Of a stretch of 64,000 nucleotides of DNA, positions 9,011-18,328 are shown one piece after another. This stretch comes from Streptomyces sp. NBC_01216 (GTDB lineage Bacteria; Actinomycetota; Actinomycetes; Streptomycetales; Streptomycetaceae). The notes under the pieces were generated by a model that did no database searches, was not told the DNA's origin, and saw nothing but the letters and a program-made list of their open reading frames with translations. Within the stretch, counting starts at the first letter, position 1, and each line of letters opens with the position of its first letter. A program made the translations under genes and the position numbers. Location: positions 4,092,001 through 4,156,000 of the forward strand of contig NZ_CP108677.1 in the NCBI RefSeq assembly GCF_035994945.1. The letters run 5' to 3'.

Positions 9011-10194
9011 CCGCGGCCGAGCACCACCGTTCCCGAGGAGCAGAACCAGCCGCCCGTGCCCGAGGCCACCGCCAGCTCCGGCAGGCTTCCGTCCGGCCTG
9101 CGGACCTGCGCCCCCGGCGCCTCCCCGCGCAGTTGTCGCACCGCCTCCACCAGCAAGAACAGACCCCGCATGCCCGGGTGGCAGGCCGACAGTCCGCCTC
9201 CGTCGGTGTTCACCGGCAGCCCGCCACCGCCCACCGTGAGGTGCCCCTTCCCGGCGAAGGCGCCGCCCTCGCCCTTCGGGCAGAACCCCAGATCCTCCAG
9301 TGTCACCAGCGTCATATAGGTGAACGCGTCGTATATCTGGGCGAGTTCGATGTCCGCGGGTCGTACCCCCGCCCGCTCGAAGGCCAGCCGGCCGCTGACC
9401 GCCGCCGGGGAGAGCGTGAAGTCGGGCCACTGCGACATCGAGGTGTGCGAGACGTACTCGCCGGTGCCGAGGACCCAGACCGGGGCCTTCGCCGTGTCGG
9501 GTACGTACTCCTCGGCCGCCAGCAGCACCGCGCAGCCGCCGTCGCTGCGGACGCAGCAGTGCAGCTTGGTGAACGGGTCGGCGATCACCGGGCCGCCCAG
9601 CACCTCGTCCACGGTGATCGGTTCGCGGAACATCGCCTCCGGGTTGGCGGACGCGTTCGCCCGCGCCTGGACGGCGACCTCGGCGAGCTGTTCCAGGGTC
9701 GTGCCGTAGGTGTGCATGTGTCGGCGGGCGGCCATCGCGTACTTCGCGACGAGGGTGTGGCCGTACGGCACATCGAACTGCAGCGGGCCGCGTGCGCCGA
9801 AGGAGAGGTTCGCGGTCCGGCGCCGCGCCTTGATGTCCGCGCGGGCGGTGGAGCCGTAGACCAGCAGGACGACGTCGGCGTGCCCCGCGGCGATGGCGTC
9901 GGCCGCGTGGGCGGCCATCACCTCCCAGGTGGCGCCGCCGACCGCGGTCGAATCGACCCAGCGAGGGCGCAGGCCGAGGTACTCGGCGACCTCCGCCGGG
10001 GCGAGGGTGCCCAGGCCCGCCGAAGCGAGGCCGTCGATCGCGGAGCGTCCGAGTCCGCTGTCGGCGAGGGCGCGGCGGGCGGCCTGGGCGTGCAGGGCGT
10101 AGGGAGTGGCGCCGTCGACGCGGCCACCGTCGGAGAGGGAGACGCCGACGACGGCGACGCGGCGCCCGGCGCGCTTCCGTGAAGGGGTGGACAT
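9007..10194 (-). CDS. Thiolase-superfamily protein, Ltp2/SCP-x-like (acetyl-CoA acetyltransferase annotation class)
   Basis: A 395-residue thiolase-fold protein. The nucleophilic Cys block of true thiolases (NCSGG) is replaced by a Val-Gly-Gly-Ala-Thr sequence near residue 86. The C-terminal part keeps GGGGLPVNTDGGGLSACHPG. That pattern fits the Ltp/SCP-x aldolase-like branch, which in steroid degraders cleaves side-chain carbon-carbon bonds as retro-aldolases with a DUF35 partner. The DUF35 partner here would have to come from the 19143-19574 gene. The ATG lies 7 nt after a -10-like TACCGT (minus strand, 10207-10202), so the mRNA is probably leaderless. It is divergent from the acyl-CoA dehydrogenase gene and has an operator over its promoter. 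Confidence 0.8.
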   Translation of the reverse strand: MSTPSRKRAGRRVAVVGVSLSDGGRVDGATPYALHAQAARRALADSGLGRSAIDGLASAGLGTLAPAEVAEYLGLRPRWVDSTAVGGATWEVMAAHAADAIAAGHADVVLLVYGSTARADIKARRRTANLSFGARGPLQFDVPYGHTLVAKYAMAARRHMHTYGTTLEQLAEVAVQARANASANPEAMFREPITVDEVLGGPVIADPFTKLHCCVRSDGGCAVLLAAEEYVPDTAKAPVWVLGTGEYVSHTSMSQWPDFTLSPAAVSGRLAFERAGVRPADIELAQIYDAFTYMTLVTLEDLGFCPKGEGGAFAGKGHLTVGGGGLPVNTDGGGLSACHPGMRGLFLLVEAVRQLRGEAPGAQVRRPDGSLPELAVASGTGGWFCSSGTVVLGRG

Positions 10195-10198
10195 GAAT

Positions 10199-10213
10199 CT
10201 GACGGTACATCAG
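10199..10213. promoter_or_regulatory. CTGAC-N5-GTCAG operator (site 1, thiolase promoter)
   Basis: CTGACGGTACATCAG, with one mismatch in the second half-site. It begins 5 bp upstream of the thiolase ATG and contains that gene's -10-like TACCGT. A bound repressor here would block transcription directly. Confidence 0.75.
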
Positions 10214-10341
10214 ATGCGGTTCGGCGGGCAGGGTGCGGGCGCGAGGGTCCGTGCGGTGTGGGCGCCCGCACCGCCGCCCCGTTTCGCGCGGTGCGCCGAT
10301 CCCGTCGACCCCCGGCCCTGTGCTTCTGTCGCGCCCCGGCC

Positions 10342-10360
10342 TAATATGACGCGCCGTCAG
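10342..10360 (+). promoter_or_regulatory. -10 box and CTGAC-N5-GTCAG operator (site 2, acyl-CoA dehydrogenase promoter)
   Basis: TAATAT at 10342-10347 overlaps the palindrome ATGACGCGCCGTCAG at 10346-10360, which has one mismatch to consensus. The acyl-CoA dehydrogenase ATG follows 16 bp later, after GGAGGGGA. Confidence 0.75.
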
Positions 10361-10376
10361 ATATGGAGGGGAGCCC

Positions 10377-11567
10377 ATGGACGCCGCCTTCACCGAGGAG
10401 CAGGACGAGATCCGCCGCACCCTGCGCGAACTGCTCGCCACGCACTGCGGACCCGCCGAGGTCCGTGCCGCCGTCGCGACCCCCGCGGGCTATGACGCCG
10501 GTCTGTGGAGCCGGATGTCCGGTGCCCTCGGGCTGTCCGGCCTCGCCCTGCCCGAGAAGTACGGGGGAGTCGGCTGCGGACCCGTCGAACTGGCCCTCGC
10601 CTGTGAGGAGACCGGCCGGGTGCTCGCGCCGTCGCCGCTCCTGGCGACCGCCGTCCTCGCCGCCCCGCTGATCGCCGCCCTGGGCGGTGTGGCGCAGCGC
10701 GCGGAGCTCCTGCCGCGCATCGCCGACGGCTCGCTGACCTGCGCCCTCGCCGTCCCGGGCGGCTCGCTCGCGCGAGCCCTCGGGCTCACCGGGGACGCCG
10801 CCGACGGCTCCTGGGCCGGGGGAGGCCGGGCCGGGGGTGTCCAGGGGCGGAGGGTGGACGGTCGCTGGCGGCTCTACGGGGAGGTGGCGCAGGTCCTCGA
10901 CGGGCACAGCGCCGGGCTGCTCGTGGTCGCCGCGCACATCGGCGGTTTCGCGCGGAGCCGGACCCGGCTGTTCCTCGTGACGGACGGGGCGGCGGGCCTG
11001 GTCCGGGTGCGCCGGCCGACCCTCGACGCGACGCGCCCCCAGGCGGTCGTCCGGCTGAGGGACGTCGAGGCGGAACCGCTCGGGGAGGACCCTCCCGCCG
11101 GGCCGGGCCTGCCGGCGGCGCTGGCCGCCGTGGGGCGGACGGCGGCCCTGGTCCTCGCGTTCGAGACGGTCGGCGCGGCCCAGGCGGCCCTGGACCGGAC
11201 GGTCGGGTACGTCGGGGTCCGCGAGCAGTTCGGCCGCCCCGTCGGCTCCTTCCAGGCGGTCAAGCACCGGCTGGCGGACCTGTACGTCCTGCTGGAGTCG
11301 GCGCGTGCCCTGGCGCACCGTGCCACGTGCGAGCCCGGGGCCGCCGGGCTCGCCCTCGCCTCGGCCCTGGAGGCGCTGCGGGCGGTGGCGGCGGACACGA
11401 TCCAGCTCCACGGGGGCATCGGCTTCACCTGGGAACACGAGGCACACCTGTATTTCAAGCGGGCGGCGGCCGACGAGCTGCTCTTCGGGCCGGTCCACCG
11501 GCTGCGGGCCCGCGCGGCCGAGGCGACGGGCCTGTTCGGCGACGCTGCCCGGGAGGTGGCCCACTGA
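10377..11567 (+). CDS. Acyl-CoA dehydrogenase family protein
   Basis: A 396-residue flavoenzyme of the acyl-CoA dehydrogenase fold, expected to introduce an alpha-beta double bond into an acyl-CoA. It has the N-terminal helical domain (EEQDEIRRTLRELL), a shortened middle barrel, and the C-terminal helical domain with REQFGRPVGSFQAVKH and LHGGIGFTWEHEAHLYFKRA. The ATG follows GGAGGGGAGCCC. Its stop overlaps the start of the next gene (TGATG), so the two are translationally coupled. Actinobacterial steroid and xenobiotic pathways often use paired, heteromeric dehydrogenases; no second copy is visible nearby. The substrate is unknown. Confidence 0.85.
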   Translation: MDAAFTEEQDEIRRTLRELLATHCGPAEVRAAVATPAGYDAGLWSRMSGALGLSGLALPEKYGGVGCGPVELALACEETGRVLAPSPLLATAVLAAPLIAALGGVAQRAELLPRIADGSLTCALAVPGGSLARALGLTGDAADGSWAGGGRAGGVQGRRVDGRWRLYGEVAQVLDGHSAGLLVVAAHIGGFARSRTRLFLVTDGAAGLVRVRRPTLDATRPQAVVRLRDVEAEPLGEDPPAGPGLPAALAAVGRTAALVLAFETVGAAQAALDRTVGYVGVREQFGRPVGSFQAVKHRLADLYVLLESARALAHRATCEPGAAGLALASALEALRAVAADTIQLHGGIGFTWEHEAHLYFKRAAADELLFGPVHRLRARAAEATGLFGDAAREVAH

Positions 11568-12061
11568 TGGCGAGCATCGGCGTACGCATGATGCGGAAGG
11601 TGTCCTCCACCCGCGCCTTCTCCAAGGTGGCGCCGCACGTCGTGCCGGCGCTGGACCGGGCGGTGCACCGGCTGACCCGGGGGAGGGTGCTGCCGAGCGC
11701 CCGCATGCTGCCGGGCGTGGTCCTCACCGCGCGCGGGGCCAGGTCGGGGCTGCCCCGGCGGACGCCGCTGGCCTGCGTGCCGGAGCCCTCCGGTGGCTGG
11801 CTGCTGATCGGGTCCAACTTCGGGCGTGAGGGGCATCCCGCCTGGACCGGCAACCTGCTCAGGAACCCGGACGCGGAGGTGAGCTGGCGGGGGGAGGCGA
11901 TTCCCGTGCGGGCGGAACTGCTGACCGGGGACCGGCGGGCGGCGGCCTGGCGGGTGGCGCTGGAGTTCTGGCCGCCGTACGCGATCTACCAGGCGCGGGT
12001 GGAGCGGGAGATCCGGCTCTTCCGGCTGACGCGGCGGGAGCCTGACCCCGGTCCGCCGTGA
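11567..12061 (+). CDS. Deazaflavin (F420)-dependent nitroreductase-family protein
   Basis: A 164-residue split-barrel protein. It has the family signature TARGARSGLPRRTPLACV near residue 55, then LLIGSNFGREGHPAWTGNLLRNPDAEV and a C-terminal PPYAIYQARVEREI. The family (Ddn-like) transfers hydride from reduced F420 to quinones, enones or nitro compounds. The ATG overlaps the preceding stop codon, so it is co-translated with the acyl-CoA dehydrogenase and probably acts on a related substrate. F420 supply is encoded in the same window by the FO synthase at 47169-49760. Confidence 0.8.
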   Translation: MASIGVRMMRKVSSTRAFSKVAPHVVPALDRAVHRLTRGRVLPSARMLPGVVLTARGARSGLPRRTPLACVPEPSGGWLLIGSNFGREGHPAWTGNLLRNPDAEVSWRGEAIPVRAELLTGDRRAAAWRVALEFWPPYAIYQARVEREIRLFRLTRREPDPGPP

Positions 12062-12187
12062 CGCCAGGGCTTCGCCGGGCCCGGCCTGTGGTGACGGGTG
12101 TCCGCCCCCGCGTGATCCGCGGGGGTCCGGCCCCGCTCCGGCCGTGCCCGTGCCGCGCCCGCCCGCGGCGGGGCCGGACACGGGAAC

Positions 12188-12224
12188 GCCGACGGCGGTG
12201 TCTCGCGGGAGGACCGCCGTCGGC
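12188..12224. terminator. Bidirectional hairpin terminator
   Basis: GCCGACGGCGGT (12188-12199) pairs perfectly with ACCGCCGTCGGC (12213-12224) over a 13-nt loop. It lies between two convergent genes. Confidence 0.8.
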
Positions 12225-12257
12225 GCGACAGGACGGATGAAGGGGACACGGCGCGGG

Positions 12258-12905
12258 CTACTTCACGGGCTTCTTCCCCGTGATGCCCAGATGGACCAAC
12301 AGCGCCAGGTTCGGCTTCAGTTCGGCCTGCTTCACGCCCCAGGTCTGGAACCCCTTCTGGTGGCCGGCGACCGAGGCCAGCATGGCGACCAGGGAGCCCG
12401 CCATCGCCGCGGGGCTGACGTCCTTGTCGACCCTGCCCTTCGCCTGGAGTTCCTTCACCGCGTCCGTCAGGGAGTTGGTGACGGAGTTGAGGATCTTCAT
12501 CCTGATCTTGTAGAAGCGTTTGTCGCCCTCGGCGGCCCCGAGGTCCACCACGCGCAGGATCGCGTCGTGCCTGCGCCAGAAGTCCAGGAAACCCTCGACG
12601 AGTTCCTCGGAGGTCGTCCAGCCGGCCTTGCCGACCCAGGAACGGCCGGAGAGCAGTTCGGTCAATCCCGTTCCCTCCTTGGCCATTTCCTCCGCGATCT
12701 CGAGGACGGCGCCCTCGACATCGGGGAAGTACTGGTAGAAGGTCGCGGGGGAAGTGCCCGCCTTCCGGGCCACGTCGATGACCTTGACGTCCCGGTACGG
12801 CGAGGAGCTGAGCATCTCGCTGAGGCAGTCGAGCAGCTTCTGCCGCGTCGCCTGACCGCGTCGTCCGGCCACGCGGCCGTCGACGGTGCGTACTTGTCCT
12901 GTCAT
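12258..12905 (-). CDS. TetR-family regulator, candidate repressor of the CTGAC-N5-GTCAG regulon
   Basis: A 215-residue protein with an N-terminal TetR helix-turn-helix (residues about 20-65: RQKLLDCLSEML, then VIDVARKAGTSPATFYQYFPD) and an all-helical ligand domain. The ATG at 12905 lies 6 nt after TAAGCT (12917-12912, minus strand), so the transcript is probably leaderless. The sequence CTGACGGCATGACAG covers the start codon and the end of that -10 box, which suggests autoregulation by the same palindrome found at the catabolic promoters. It is the only TetR gene in the window, which makes it the leading candidate for the regulator. The inducer, perhaps an acyl-CoA, is unknown. Confidence 0.85.
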   Translation of the reverse strand: MTGQVRTVDGRVAGRRGQATRQKLLDCLSEMLSSSPYRDVKVIDVARKAGTSPATFYQYFPDVEGAVLEIAEEMAKEGTGLTELLSGRSWVGKAGWTTSEELVEGFLDFWRRHDAILRVVDLGAAEGDKRFYKIRMKILNSVTNSLTDAVKELQAKGRVDKDVSPAAMAGSLVAMLASVAGHQKGFQTWGVKQAELKPNLALLVHLGITGKKPVK

Positions 12906-12917
12906 GCCGTCAGCTTA
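12899..12917 (-). promoter_or_regulatory. Leaderless -10 box and operator over the tetR start codon
   Basis: On the minus strand TAAGCT (12917-12912) is followed after 6 nt by the tetR ATG. CTGACGGCATGACAG (12913-12899) differs from the consensus at one half-site base. This geometry would give direct autorepression. Confidence 0.65.
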
Positions 12918-13198
12918 CCGACGGGTGATCGGCGCGCGATTCGGCCGACTGCAAATGGGGTGCGGGCCCCTCGGGGACCCGGGAGGGGGCTGTCCGGGCG
13001 TTCCATCGGGCCGGTCGTGTCCCGCGCGGCCGCGTCGGCCGCGCCCCGCGGCCCCCGGCCTGGTGTTCCCTGCTCGAACGGGATTATCAACAGCCTGTGG
13101 ACAACTTCGGTGGACAAGCCGGGAAGCGCCCGGCCCGGCAGGCCCCCATCTGCCCCTATGTCAGCATTTCGAGGGGTGCGGTGCCGGACTTCCGGGCC

Positions 13199-13204
13199 TA
13201 GCGT
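13199..13204 (+). promoter_or_regulatory. -10 box of a leaderless promoter
   Basis: TAGCGT ends 6 nt before the ATG at 13211, with no Shine-Dalgarno in between. The same geometry occurs at 46187-46192 and 47157-47162. Confidence 0.5.
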
Positions 13205-13210
13205 GGAGCC

Positions 13211-14263
13211 ATGGCCGCATTCACGGAGGGCACCCCGTGCTGGGTGGACGCGCAGCTTCCCGACCTCGAGGCGGGCAAGCGGTTCTACGGCGAACTCTTC
13301 GGCTGGACCTTCGACGCCGACCGGGACGAGGCCCTCAGCGACGGCGAACGGGTGGCCGGACTCCTGCCCAAGCGGGACGGCAGGATGCCGACCACCTGGA
13401 CGGTCTACCTGGCCACCTCGGACGCCGGCACGCTCGCCGCCCGGATCAAGGCCGCCGGCGGGCGGATGATCATGGAGCCCTATCCCGTCGGCCCGTTCGG
13501 CGTGATGGCGCTCGCCGCCGATCCCGGCGGCGCGGTCTTCGGACTGCGCCAGACGGGGGAGGACGACGGCTTCGAGAAGACGATGCGGCCCGGTTCCTTT
13601 TGCTGGATGGAGGTCTACACGCGGGAGCGGGACGCGGTCGACACCTTCTACGCCTCCGTCTTCGGCTACCTGGGCCGCCAGATCGAGGCGGCCGAGGAGG
13701 GCCGGGACAGCGGATTCGACTACCGGGTCTGGTCTCCGCCCGGCTCCCGCTCCGAGCAGGACACCGCCTTCGGCGGCCGGGCCGTGCTCACCGAGGCGTT
13801 CCCGGCGGCGATGCCCGGCCACATCCTGGTCTATTTCGCCGTCCGTGACTGCGACGAGACCTGCGCCACGGCCGTCCGGCTCGGCGGACGCGTCACCAAC
13901 CCGCCCTTCGACACCCCGCACGGCCGGATCGCCGTCCTGCACGACAACCAGGGCGCGCGCTTCGCGGTCCTGGCCGAGCCCACCGCCGCGGACCCCCCGG
14001 CCGGTCCGGCCGAGGCTGCGGCCGAGCCGGGCGCCGGGCTCGAGTCCGAGTCCGCGTCCGCGTCCGAGGGAACCGTCCCCGCCGACTCCGACGCTCCCGG
14101 CACCCCCGACGCCTCCGAGGCGCGCGACACTCCCGGCGGCGCGCCCGGAACCGGCACCGGCCCGGTCCGGGGCGCCGGCACCGGGCCGGGCTCGGCGGAC
14201 GGCCCCCGGCCCGCTCCCGGACCGGGGTCGCCGGCCGGCGGGGAGCCCGGCGAAATGAGATAG
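13211..14263 (+). CDS. VOC (glyoxalase-fold) protein with two VOC modules and a disordered tail; positional candidate for KbpA
   Basis: A protein of 350 residues. Residues about 5-125 and 130-258 are two VOC modules ([47 protein letters not shown]), as in Cfp30B-type proteins once annotated as hydroxylases. Residues about 260-350 are a low-complexity Ala/Pro/Gly/Ser/Glu tail with no visible domain. The gene lies 104 bp upstream of afsK on the same strand. In S. coelicolor, as I recall, the AfsK-binding inhibitor KbpA (about 252 residues) is encoded beside afsK. The core length and position here would fit, but I cannot align the sequences, so this is inference. The mRNA is probably leaderless. 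Confidence 0.75.
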   Translation: MAAFTEGTPCWVDAQLPDLEAGKRFYGELFGWTFDADRDEALSDGERVAGLLPKRDGRMPTTWTVYLATSDAGTLAARIKAAGGRMIMEPYPVGPFGVMALAADPGGAVFGLRQTGEDDGFEKTMRPGSFCWMEVYTRERDAVDTFYASVFGYLGRQIEAAEEGRDSGFDYRVWSPPGSRSEQDTAFGGRAVLTEAFPAAMPGHILVYFAVRDCDETCATAVRLGGRVTNPPFDTPHGRIAVLHDNQGARFAVLAEPTAADPPAGPAEAAAEPGAGLESESASASEGTVPADSDAPGTPDASEARDTPGGAPGTGTGPVRGAGTGPGSADGPRPAPGPGSPAGGEPGEMR

Positions 14264-14331
14264 GACACCCCGATCCGCCCCCGGGTTCGCCACCACCGCC
14301 CCGGACAGGAAGAATCAGGGCCACGGGGCCG

Positions 14332-14337
14332 TATTCT
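14332..14337 (+). promoter_or_regulatory. Putative -10 box of afsK
   Basis: TATTCT, 29 bp before the GTG start. GGGGAGG (about 14350-14356) is the Shine-Dalgarno. Confidence 0.45.
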
Positions 14338-14366
14338 CATGGCCCGTACGGGGAGGTGGCAGGCAA

Positions 14367-16775
14367 GTGGAGCAGCTGACGCAGCACGACCCGAGACGGA
14401 TCGGGCCTTTCGAGGTGCTGGGCCGGCTCGGCGCAGGTGGCATGGGTCTCGTGTACCTCGCACGCTCGGCGTCCGGGCGTCGGGTGGCGATCAAGACCGT
14501 GCGGACCGAACTCGCCGAGGACCAGCTGTTCCGCGTCCGATTCACCCGTGAGGTCGAGGCCGCGCGGGCCGTCTCCGGTTTCTACACGGCGGCCGTCGTC
14601 GACGCCGACCCGCGGGCGGCCGTGCCCTGGCTGGCCACCGCCTACGTTCCCGCGCCCTCTCTCGAGGAAATAGTGAACGAGTGCGGGCCGCTGCCGGCCC
14701 AGGCGGTGCGCTGGCTGGCCGCCGGTGTCGCCGAGGCCCTGCAGTCCATCCACGGCGCGGGTCTGGTCCACCGCGACCTGAAGCCGTCCAACGTCCTGGT
14801 CGTCGAGGACGGGCCGCGGGTGATCGACTTCGGTATCGCCTCCGGGGTCTCCAACACCCGCCTGACCATGACCAACGTCGCGGTCGGCACGCCCGCGTAC
14901 ATGTCTCCCGAGCAGGCCCGCGACTCGCGCAGCGTCACCGGCGCCAGCGACGTGTTCTCGCTGGGGTCGATGCTGGTGTTCGCCGCCACCGGCCATGCCC
15001 CGTTCCACGGTGCCAACCCGGTCGAGACCGTCTTCATGCTGCTGCGCGAGGGCCCTGACCTGGAAGGACTGCCGGACGAGCTGCGCCCGCTCATCGAGTC
15101 CTGCATGCAGATGGACGTCTCTCGCCGCCCCTCCCCGGCCGACCTCCAGGCGCAGCTCGCCCCGCACCTCTTCGGCTCGGGCAGCGACGACAGCGGCACG
15201 GCCTCCGCCTGGCTGCCGCAGAGCGCCACCGCGATGATCGAGCACCGCCGCGGCGGCCGGACGAGTCTCCCCGCGCCGGTCTCCGCACCGCCCGCGCCGC
15301 CCGTACCGCCGCGCCCGCCCCGGCCCGCACCGGAAGGGGGCGCGGACCCCCGTGGGAACGGCCACCCCGTCCCGGCCGGCCGGCACGCCGGTCCCGCGGA
15401 GGGCGGCGGTCCGGTCCGGCTCGCCGGGGCCACCGTCCCGATCGGGCCGGGGCCCCGGGTCGCCGACACCCGCGCCACCTTCGGTCTGGGGGCCGGAGCC
15501 GGTCCGGCCACCGGCTGGATCCGTCCGCCCGGCGGGGCGAACGGCACCGAGCCAGGTCCGCCCCCGGGTGCCCGGCCGCTGCCCTCGCCCGCCCCGCCCG
15601 CCGACGGCCCGTCCCCGGCCCAGCAGCAGGAGCCGGGTCTCTGGCGGCCCTGGCGTTTCCGGATGTCGAACGACGTCTGGGGCACCCCGGTCGTCGACGG
15701 CGACCTGCTGTACGTGACGTCCTTCGAGGTGCACGCCCTGGACGTGGCCAGCGGCCGACGCCAGTTCAAGACCCGCGACGTGGCCTGGTCCATGGCGGTG
15801 GAACAGGGTCGCATCCACGCCTCCGACGGTCCCACGCTGTACGCGCTCGACTCCTCCGACGGCGGCGAGCGCTGGCGTCTCGCGACGGACGCGTGGGTGT
15901 ACTCGCTTCAGGTCGACCGGGGCACGCTGGTGACCGGTACCCGGGGCGGCGGGGTCCAGGCGTGGGAGGCGTCCACCGGAGCCAAGCTGTGGGAGGTCAC
16001 CGGCGCGCAGAGCGACTTCGAGACCCCGGAGGCCGGCCCGTCCGTCCACGGCGACACGGTGTACGTCTGGCGGGACGCCCGGCTGTGGGCCCTGGAAGCG
16101 CGCAGCGGTGCCGAGCGCTGGTCGTACCCGGTCGGCGACGCCGCCTCCTGCGGCGGTGTCCCGGTCCGGGTGGCACCGGCCGAGGACGGCTGCGTGTACG
16201 TCGCGGCCGGCACCCGGGTGCTGTCGATCGACATCGCCGGCGGACACGTCCGCTGGCACTTCGAGGCACCCGCGGTCTTCCTCTCCCCGCCGGTCTTCGC
16301 CCCCGGGCCGGCCGTCACCGGCGGCGGCGTCTATCTCGCCGACTACCTCGGCACGGTCTACGCGCTGGACGCGGCCACCGGCCAGGACCGCTGGCGGATC
16401 GCCACCGAGGCCCGCCAGTCGGTCGAGCCGGTCCTGGTCGTCGACGGCAACGTGCACGTCGGCAGCGGAAGCGCGCTGTACACGCTCGACGCGGTCACCG
16501 GCACCCCGAAGTGGCGGTTCGCGGCGGGCGGGGAGCTGATCGGCGCCCCGGTCGTCGCCGACGGCCGGGTGCACTTCGGCTCCGCCGACCACGTCCTCTA
16601 CACGCTGGACGCGACGGGCGGCCAGCTGCGCTGGAAGTTGGCGACCGGCGGTGAGATCACCGGTTCGCCGGTGGCCCGTGACGGGGTCGTGTACGCGTGC
16701 AGCAAGGACCGGTGCGTGTACGCCCTGGACGCCGTCAAGGGCACGGCCACGGGACGGTCCGCGGCCCGCTCCTGA
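14367..16775 (+). CDS. afsK: AfsK-type serine/threonine protein kinase with C-terminal PQQ propeller
   Basis: A protein of 802 residues with a GTG start after GGGGAGG. The kinase domain spans residues about 8-270: Gly-rich loop [13 protein letters not shown] lysine near 42, HRDLKPSN near 134-141, DFG near 153, then a [10 protein letters not shown] activation segment. A Pro/Ala-rich linker (about 280-430) joins it to a PQQ-type beta-propeller with repeated [14 protein letters not shown] and YTLDA blades up to the C-terminus. There is no obvious transmembrane helix. Size (S. coelicolor AfsK is about 799 residues), architecture and the presence of afsS and afsR 7 kb downstream identify AfsK. AfsK autophosphorylates and phosphorylates AfsR to control secondary metabolism. 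Confidence 0.9.
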   Translation: MEQLTQHDPRRIGPFEVLGRLGAGGMGLVYLARSASGRRVAIKTVRTELAEDQLFRVRFTREVEAARAVSGFYTAAVVDADPRAAVPWLATAYVPAPSLEEIVNECGPLPAQAVRWLAAGVAEALQSIHGAGLVHRDLKPSNVLVVEDGPRVIDFGIASGVSNTRLTMTNVAVGTPAYMSPEQARDSRSVTGASDVFSLGSMLVFAATGHAPFHGANPVETVFMLLREGPDLEGLPDELRPLIESCMQMDVSRRPSPADLQAQLAPHLFGSGSDDSGTASAWLPQSATAMIEHRRGGRTSLPAPVSAPPAPPVPPRPPRPAPEGGADPRGNGHPVPAGRHAGPAEGGGPVRLAGATVPIGPGPRVADTRATFGLGAGAGPATGWIRPPGGANGTEPGPPPGARPLPSPAPPADGPSPAQQQEPGLWRPWRFRMSNDVWGTPVVDGDLLYVTSFEVHALDVASGRRQFKTRDVAWSMAVEQGRIHASDGPTLYALDSSDGGERWRLATDAWVYSLQVDRGTLVTGTRGGGVQAWEASTGAKLWEVTGAQSDFETPEAGPSVHGDTVYVWRDARLWALEARSGAERWSYPVGDAASCGGVPVRVAPAEDGCVYVAAGTRVLSIDIAGGHVRWHFEAPAVFLSPPVFAPGPAVTGGGVYLADYLGTVYALDAATGQDRWRIATEARQSVEPVLVVDGNVHVGSGSALYTLDAVTGTPKWRFAAGGELIGAPVVADGRVHFGSADHVLYTLDATGGQLRWKLATGGEITGSPVARDGVVYACSKDRCVYALDAVKGTATGRSAARS

Positions 16776-16776
16776 G

Positions 16777-16793
16777 CTGAGAGCCTGTCGGGT
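16777..16793 (+). repeat. Copy B of the post-stop repeat CTGAGAGCCTGTCGGGT
   Basis: It begins 2 bp after the afsK stop. Other copies are at 8994-9010 (minus), 49757-49773 and 51358-51374. This copy lacks the perfect partner arm seen at 49792-49808. Confidence 0.55.
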
Positions 16794-16865
16794 CCCCTGA
16801 GCGGGCCCCGGTGGTGCGGGGCCGGTCCCGGGCGGTCCGGCCCGGCGGCGGCGCGGCCGGTGTCG

Positions 16866-17504
16866 TCAGGGCCGCCGCCCTGACGGCGGCCCCTCGTCCC
16901 GCCGCTCTCCCTCCGGCTCCCACGAGGGCGGCCCGTACGGTTCCTCCATCGTCCGTGTGGGCGCGGAGGACGGGGGCGGGCCCGGGTAGGTGTCCGGCGC
17001 GGGATGACCGCGACCGCCGGTTCCGTCGCCTTCCGGGGGCGGATACGCGGGCGCGGGACGGGGCGGGGTGTCGAGCCGGGCGGTGCGCGTCCTGCCGCGC
17101 CCGGACATGACCACCGCGCCCAGCAGGAGGAGAATCCCGCCTCCGACGGCGTTCGCGACGCCGTCGCCCAGCCCCGTACCGTCGCCGCCGACCGTCAGGC
17201 CGCCCTCGGCCTGGCCCACCCGCACCATCCACAGGATGGTGAAGCCGAGCACGATCAGCCCGGCGAGTGCCACCAGTGTCCGGGACCGGAGCACCACGCC
17301 GAGCACGGTGACCAGGGCCGCGAACGCGAAGGGGAGCAGGATCGAGCCGATCACCTCCGCCTGCGCGTCGGTGATGCCGGTGAAGAGGTCGTCGATGCGG
17401 TAGTCGCTGCCGTGACGGCCGTCGTACCAGGCACGGAAGGGGCTCCAGACGGCGGCCGTCGCTCCGGCGAGGGCCAGGACCGAGCCGATGACATTGCGGA
17501 TCAT
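16866..17504 (-). CDS. Membrane protein with Pro-rich cytoplasmic tail, unknown function
   Basis: A protein of 212 residues. ATG at 17504 follows GGAGGCC at good spacing. A hydrophobic segment at the N-terminus (VIGSVLALAGATAAVWSPF) and three further helices (ILLPFAFAALVTVLGVVL, LVALAGLIVLGFTILWMV, AVGGGILLLLGAVVM) make a four-helix membrane protein. It ends in a tail of about 75 residues rich in Pro, Arg, Gly and Glu. It lies tail to tail with afsK. I do not recognise a named family, and no active-site motif is visible. Confidence 0.7.
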   Translation of the reverse strand: MIRNVIGSVLALAGATAAVWSPFRAWYDGRHGSDYRIDDLFTGITDAQAEVIGSILLPFAFAALVTVLGVVLRSRTLVALAGLIVLGFTILWMVRVGQAEGGLTVGGDGTGLGDGVANAVGGGILLLLGAVVMSGRGRTRTARLDTPPRPAPAYPPPEGDGTGGRGHPAPDTYPGPPPSSAPTRTMEEPYGPPSWEPEGERRDEGPPSGRRP

Positions 17505-17696
17505 CGATCGGCCTCCTTCGGTCCGGCTCTCGCTCCCGACGCTACGCCGGGCGGCGACGGCCTGCCACGTGGCGCCGGGCGGACCGGCGCGGGCCGGCCG
17601 CGCCGCCCGCGACGGGCCGCGCCGCATCGGCCGAACAGCCCCCGGACGAGGCCGATCCGGCGTCTTCATCACGCCGGACACCGCCCGGCGTGGCAC

Positions 17697-17702
17697 TAGG
17701 CT
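17697..17702 (+). promoter_or_regulatory. Putative -10 box
   Basis: TAGGCT lies 34 bp before the ATG at 17737. A G-run (GGGGG, 17726-17730) may serve as the ribosome-binding site. The promoter shares a 230-bp divergent region with the membrane-protein gene. Confidence 0.4.
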
Positions 17703-17736
17703 GGCGCGAACACGACAGACGGCACGGGGGCTCGAC

Positions 17737-18315
17737 ATGACGACGGGGACGGCACGGAAGCGGGGACTCAGGCTCGCTGTGACACTCACGGCGGTCGCAC
17801 TGGCACTGACCGGTTTCCAGACGAGCAGCGGCAGCGGCACGAGCAAGAGCTCGAAGAGCAGGAGCGGGAAGAGCAGGGGCGGCAGCACGTCCGGGGACTC
17901 CGGCGGCGGCTGCTCCCACTCCCGGAAGCGGAACGACGACTACGACTCCGACGACGCGGGCGGCGGGTCGCAGCACGCGACCGCCGCCCCCACGGTCGAG
18001 GCGTCGCCGAGCAAACGGTTCGAGGTCGTGGTCGTGGACTGCGTCCGGCCGGAACAGAAGAAGCGCGGCTCCAAGCCGGCCCGCAAGGCGGACACCACCT
18101 CCACCCTGCGGATCACCTCCCGCGAGAGCGTCGCGCAGACCTACGCGGTCATCCTGGCCTTCGAGGACGCCCAGGGTGCGCGGGTCGACACCGCCGAGCG
18201 GGTGATCACGGTCGAGGCCGGGGAGACGAAGACCTTCGAGGTCGCGATGAGGACCCCGAGGGCCGTCGACCGGGTGAAGGACTGCCGGGTGTCCGACGCG
18301 CGGGTGCGCGAGTAG
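17737..18315 (+). CDS. Putative secreted or lipoprotein-like protein with Ser/Gly/Lys-rich linker
   Basis: A protein of 192 residues. The N-terminus has basic residues, a hydrophobic core (LAVTLTAVALALTGF) and then a low-complexity Ser/Gly/Lys/Arg segment to about residue 85. No lipobox cysteine is visible, so it is either secreted or anchored by its signal sequence. Residues about 90-192 form an all-beta domain (FEVVVVDC, TLRITSRESVAQTYAVILAFED, RVITVEAGETKTFEVAM) like an Ig-like or FxLYD-type fold, with two cysteines that could pair. It points away from the membrane protein gene. Function unknown. Confidence 0.65.
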   Translation: MTTGTARKRGLRLAVTLTAVALALTGFQTSSGSGTSKSSKSRSGKSRGGSTSGDSGGGCSHSRKRNDDYDSDDAGGGSQHATAAPTVEASPSKRFEVVVVDCVRPEQKKRGSKPARKADTTSTLRITSRESVAQTYAVILAFEDAQGARVDTAERVITVEAGETKTFEVAMRTPRAVDRVKDCRVSDARVRE

Positions 18316-18328
18316 GGCGCCGGGTGCG

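Noticed and set aside
12899..12913. An eleventh perfect operator
   Set aside because: One half-site base differs (GACAG for GTCAG). It is kept only as a probable autoregulatory site, not as part of the perfect set.
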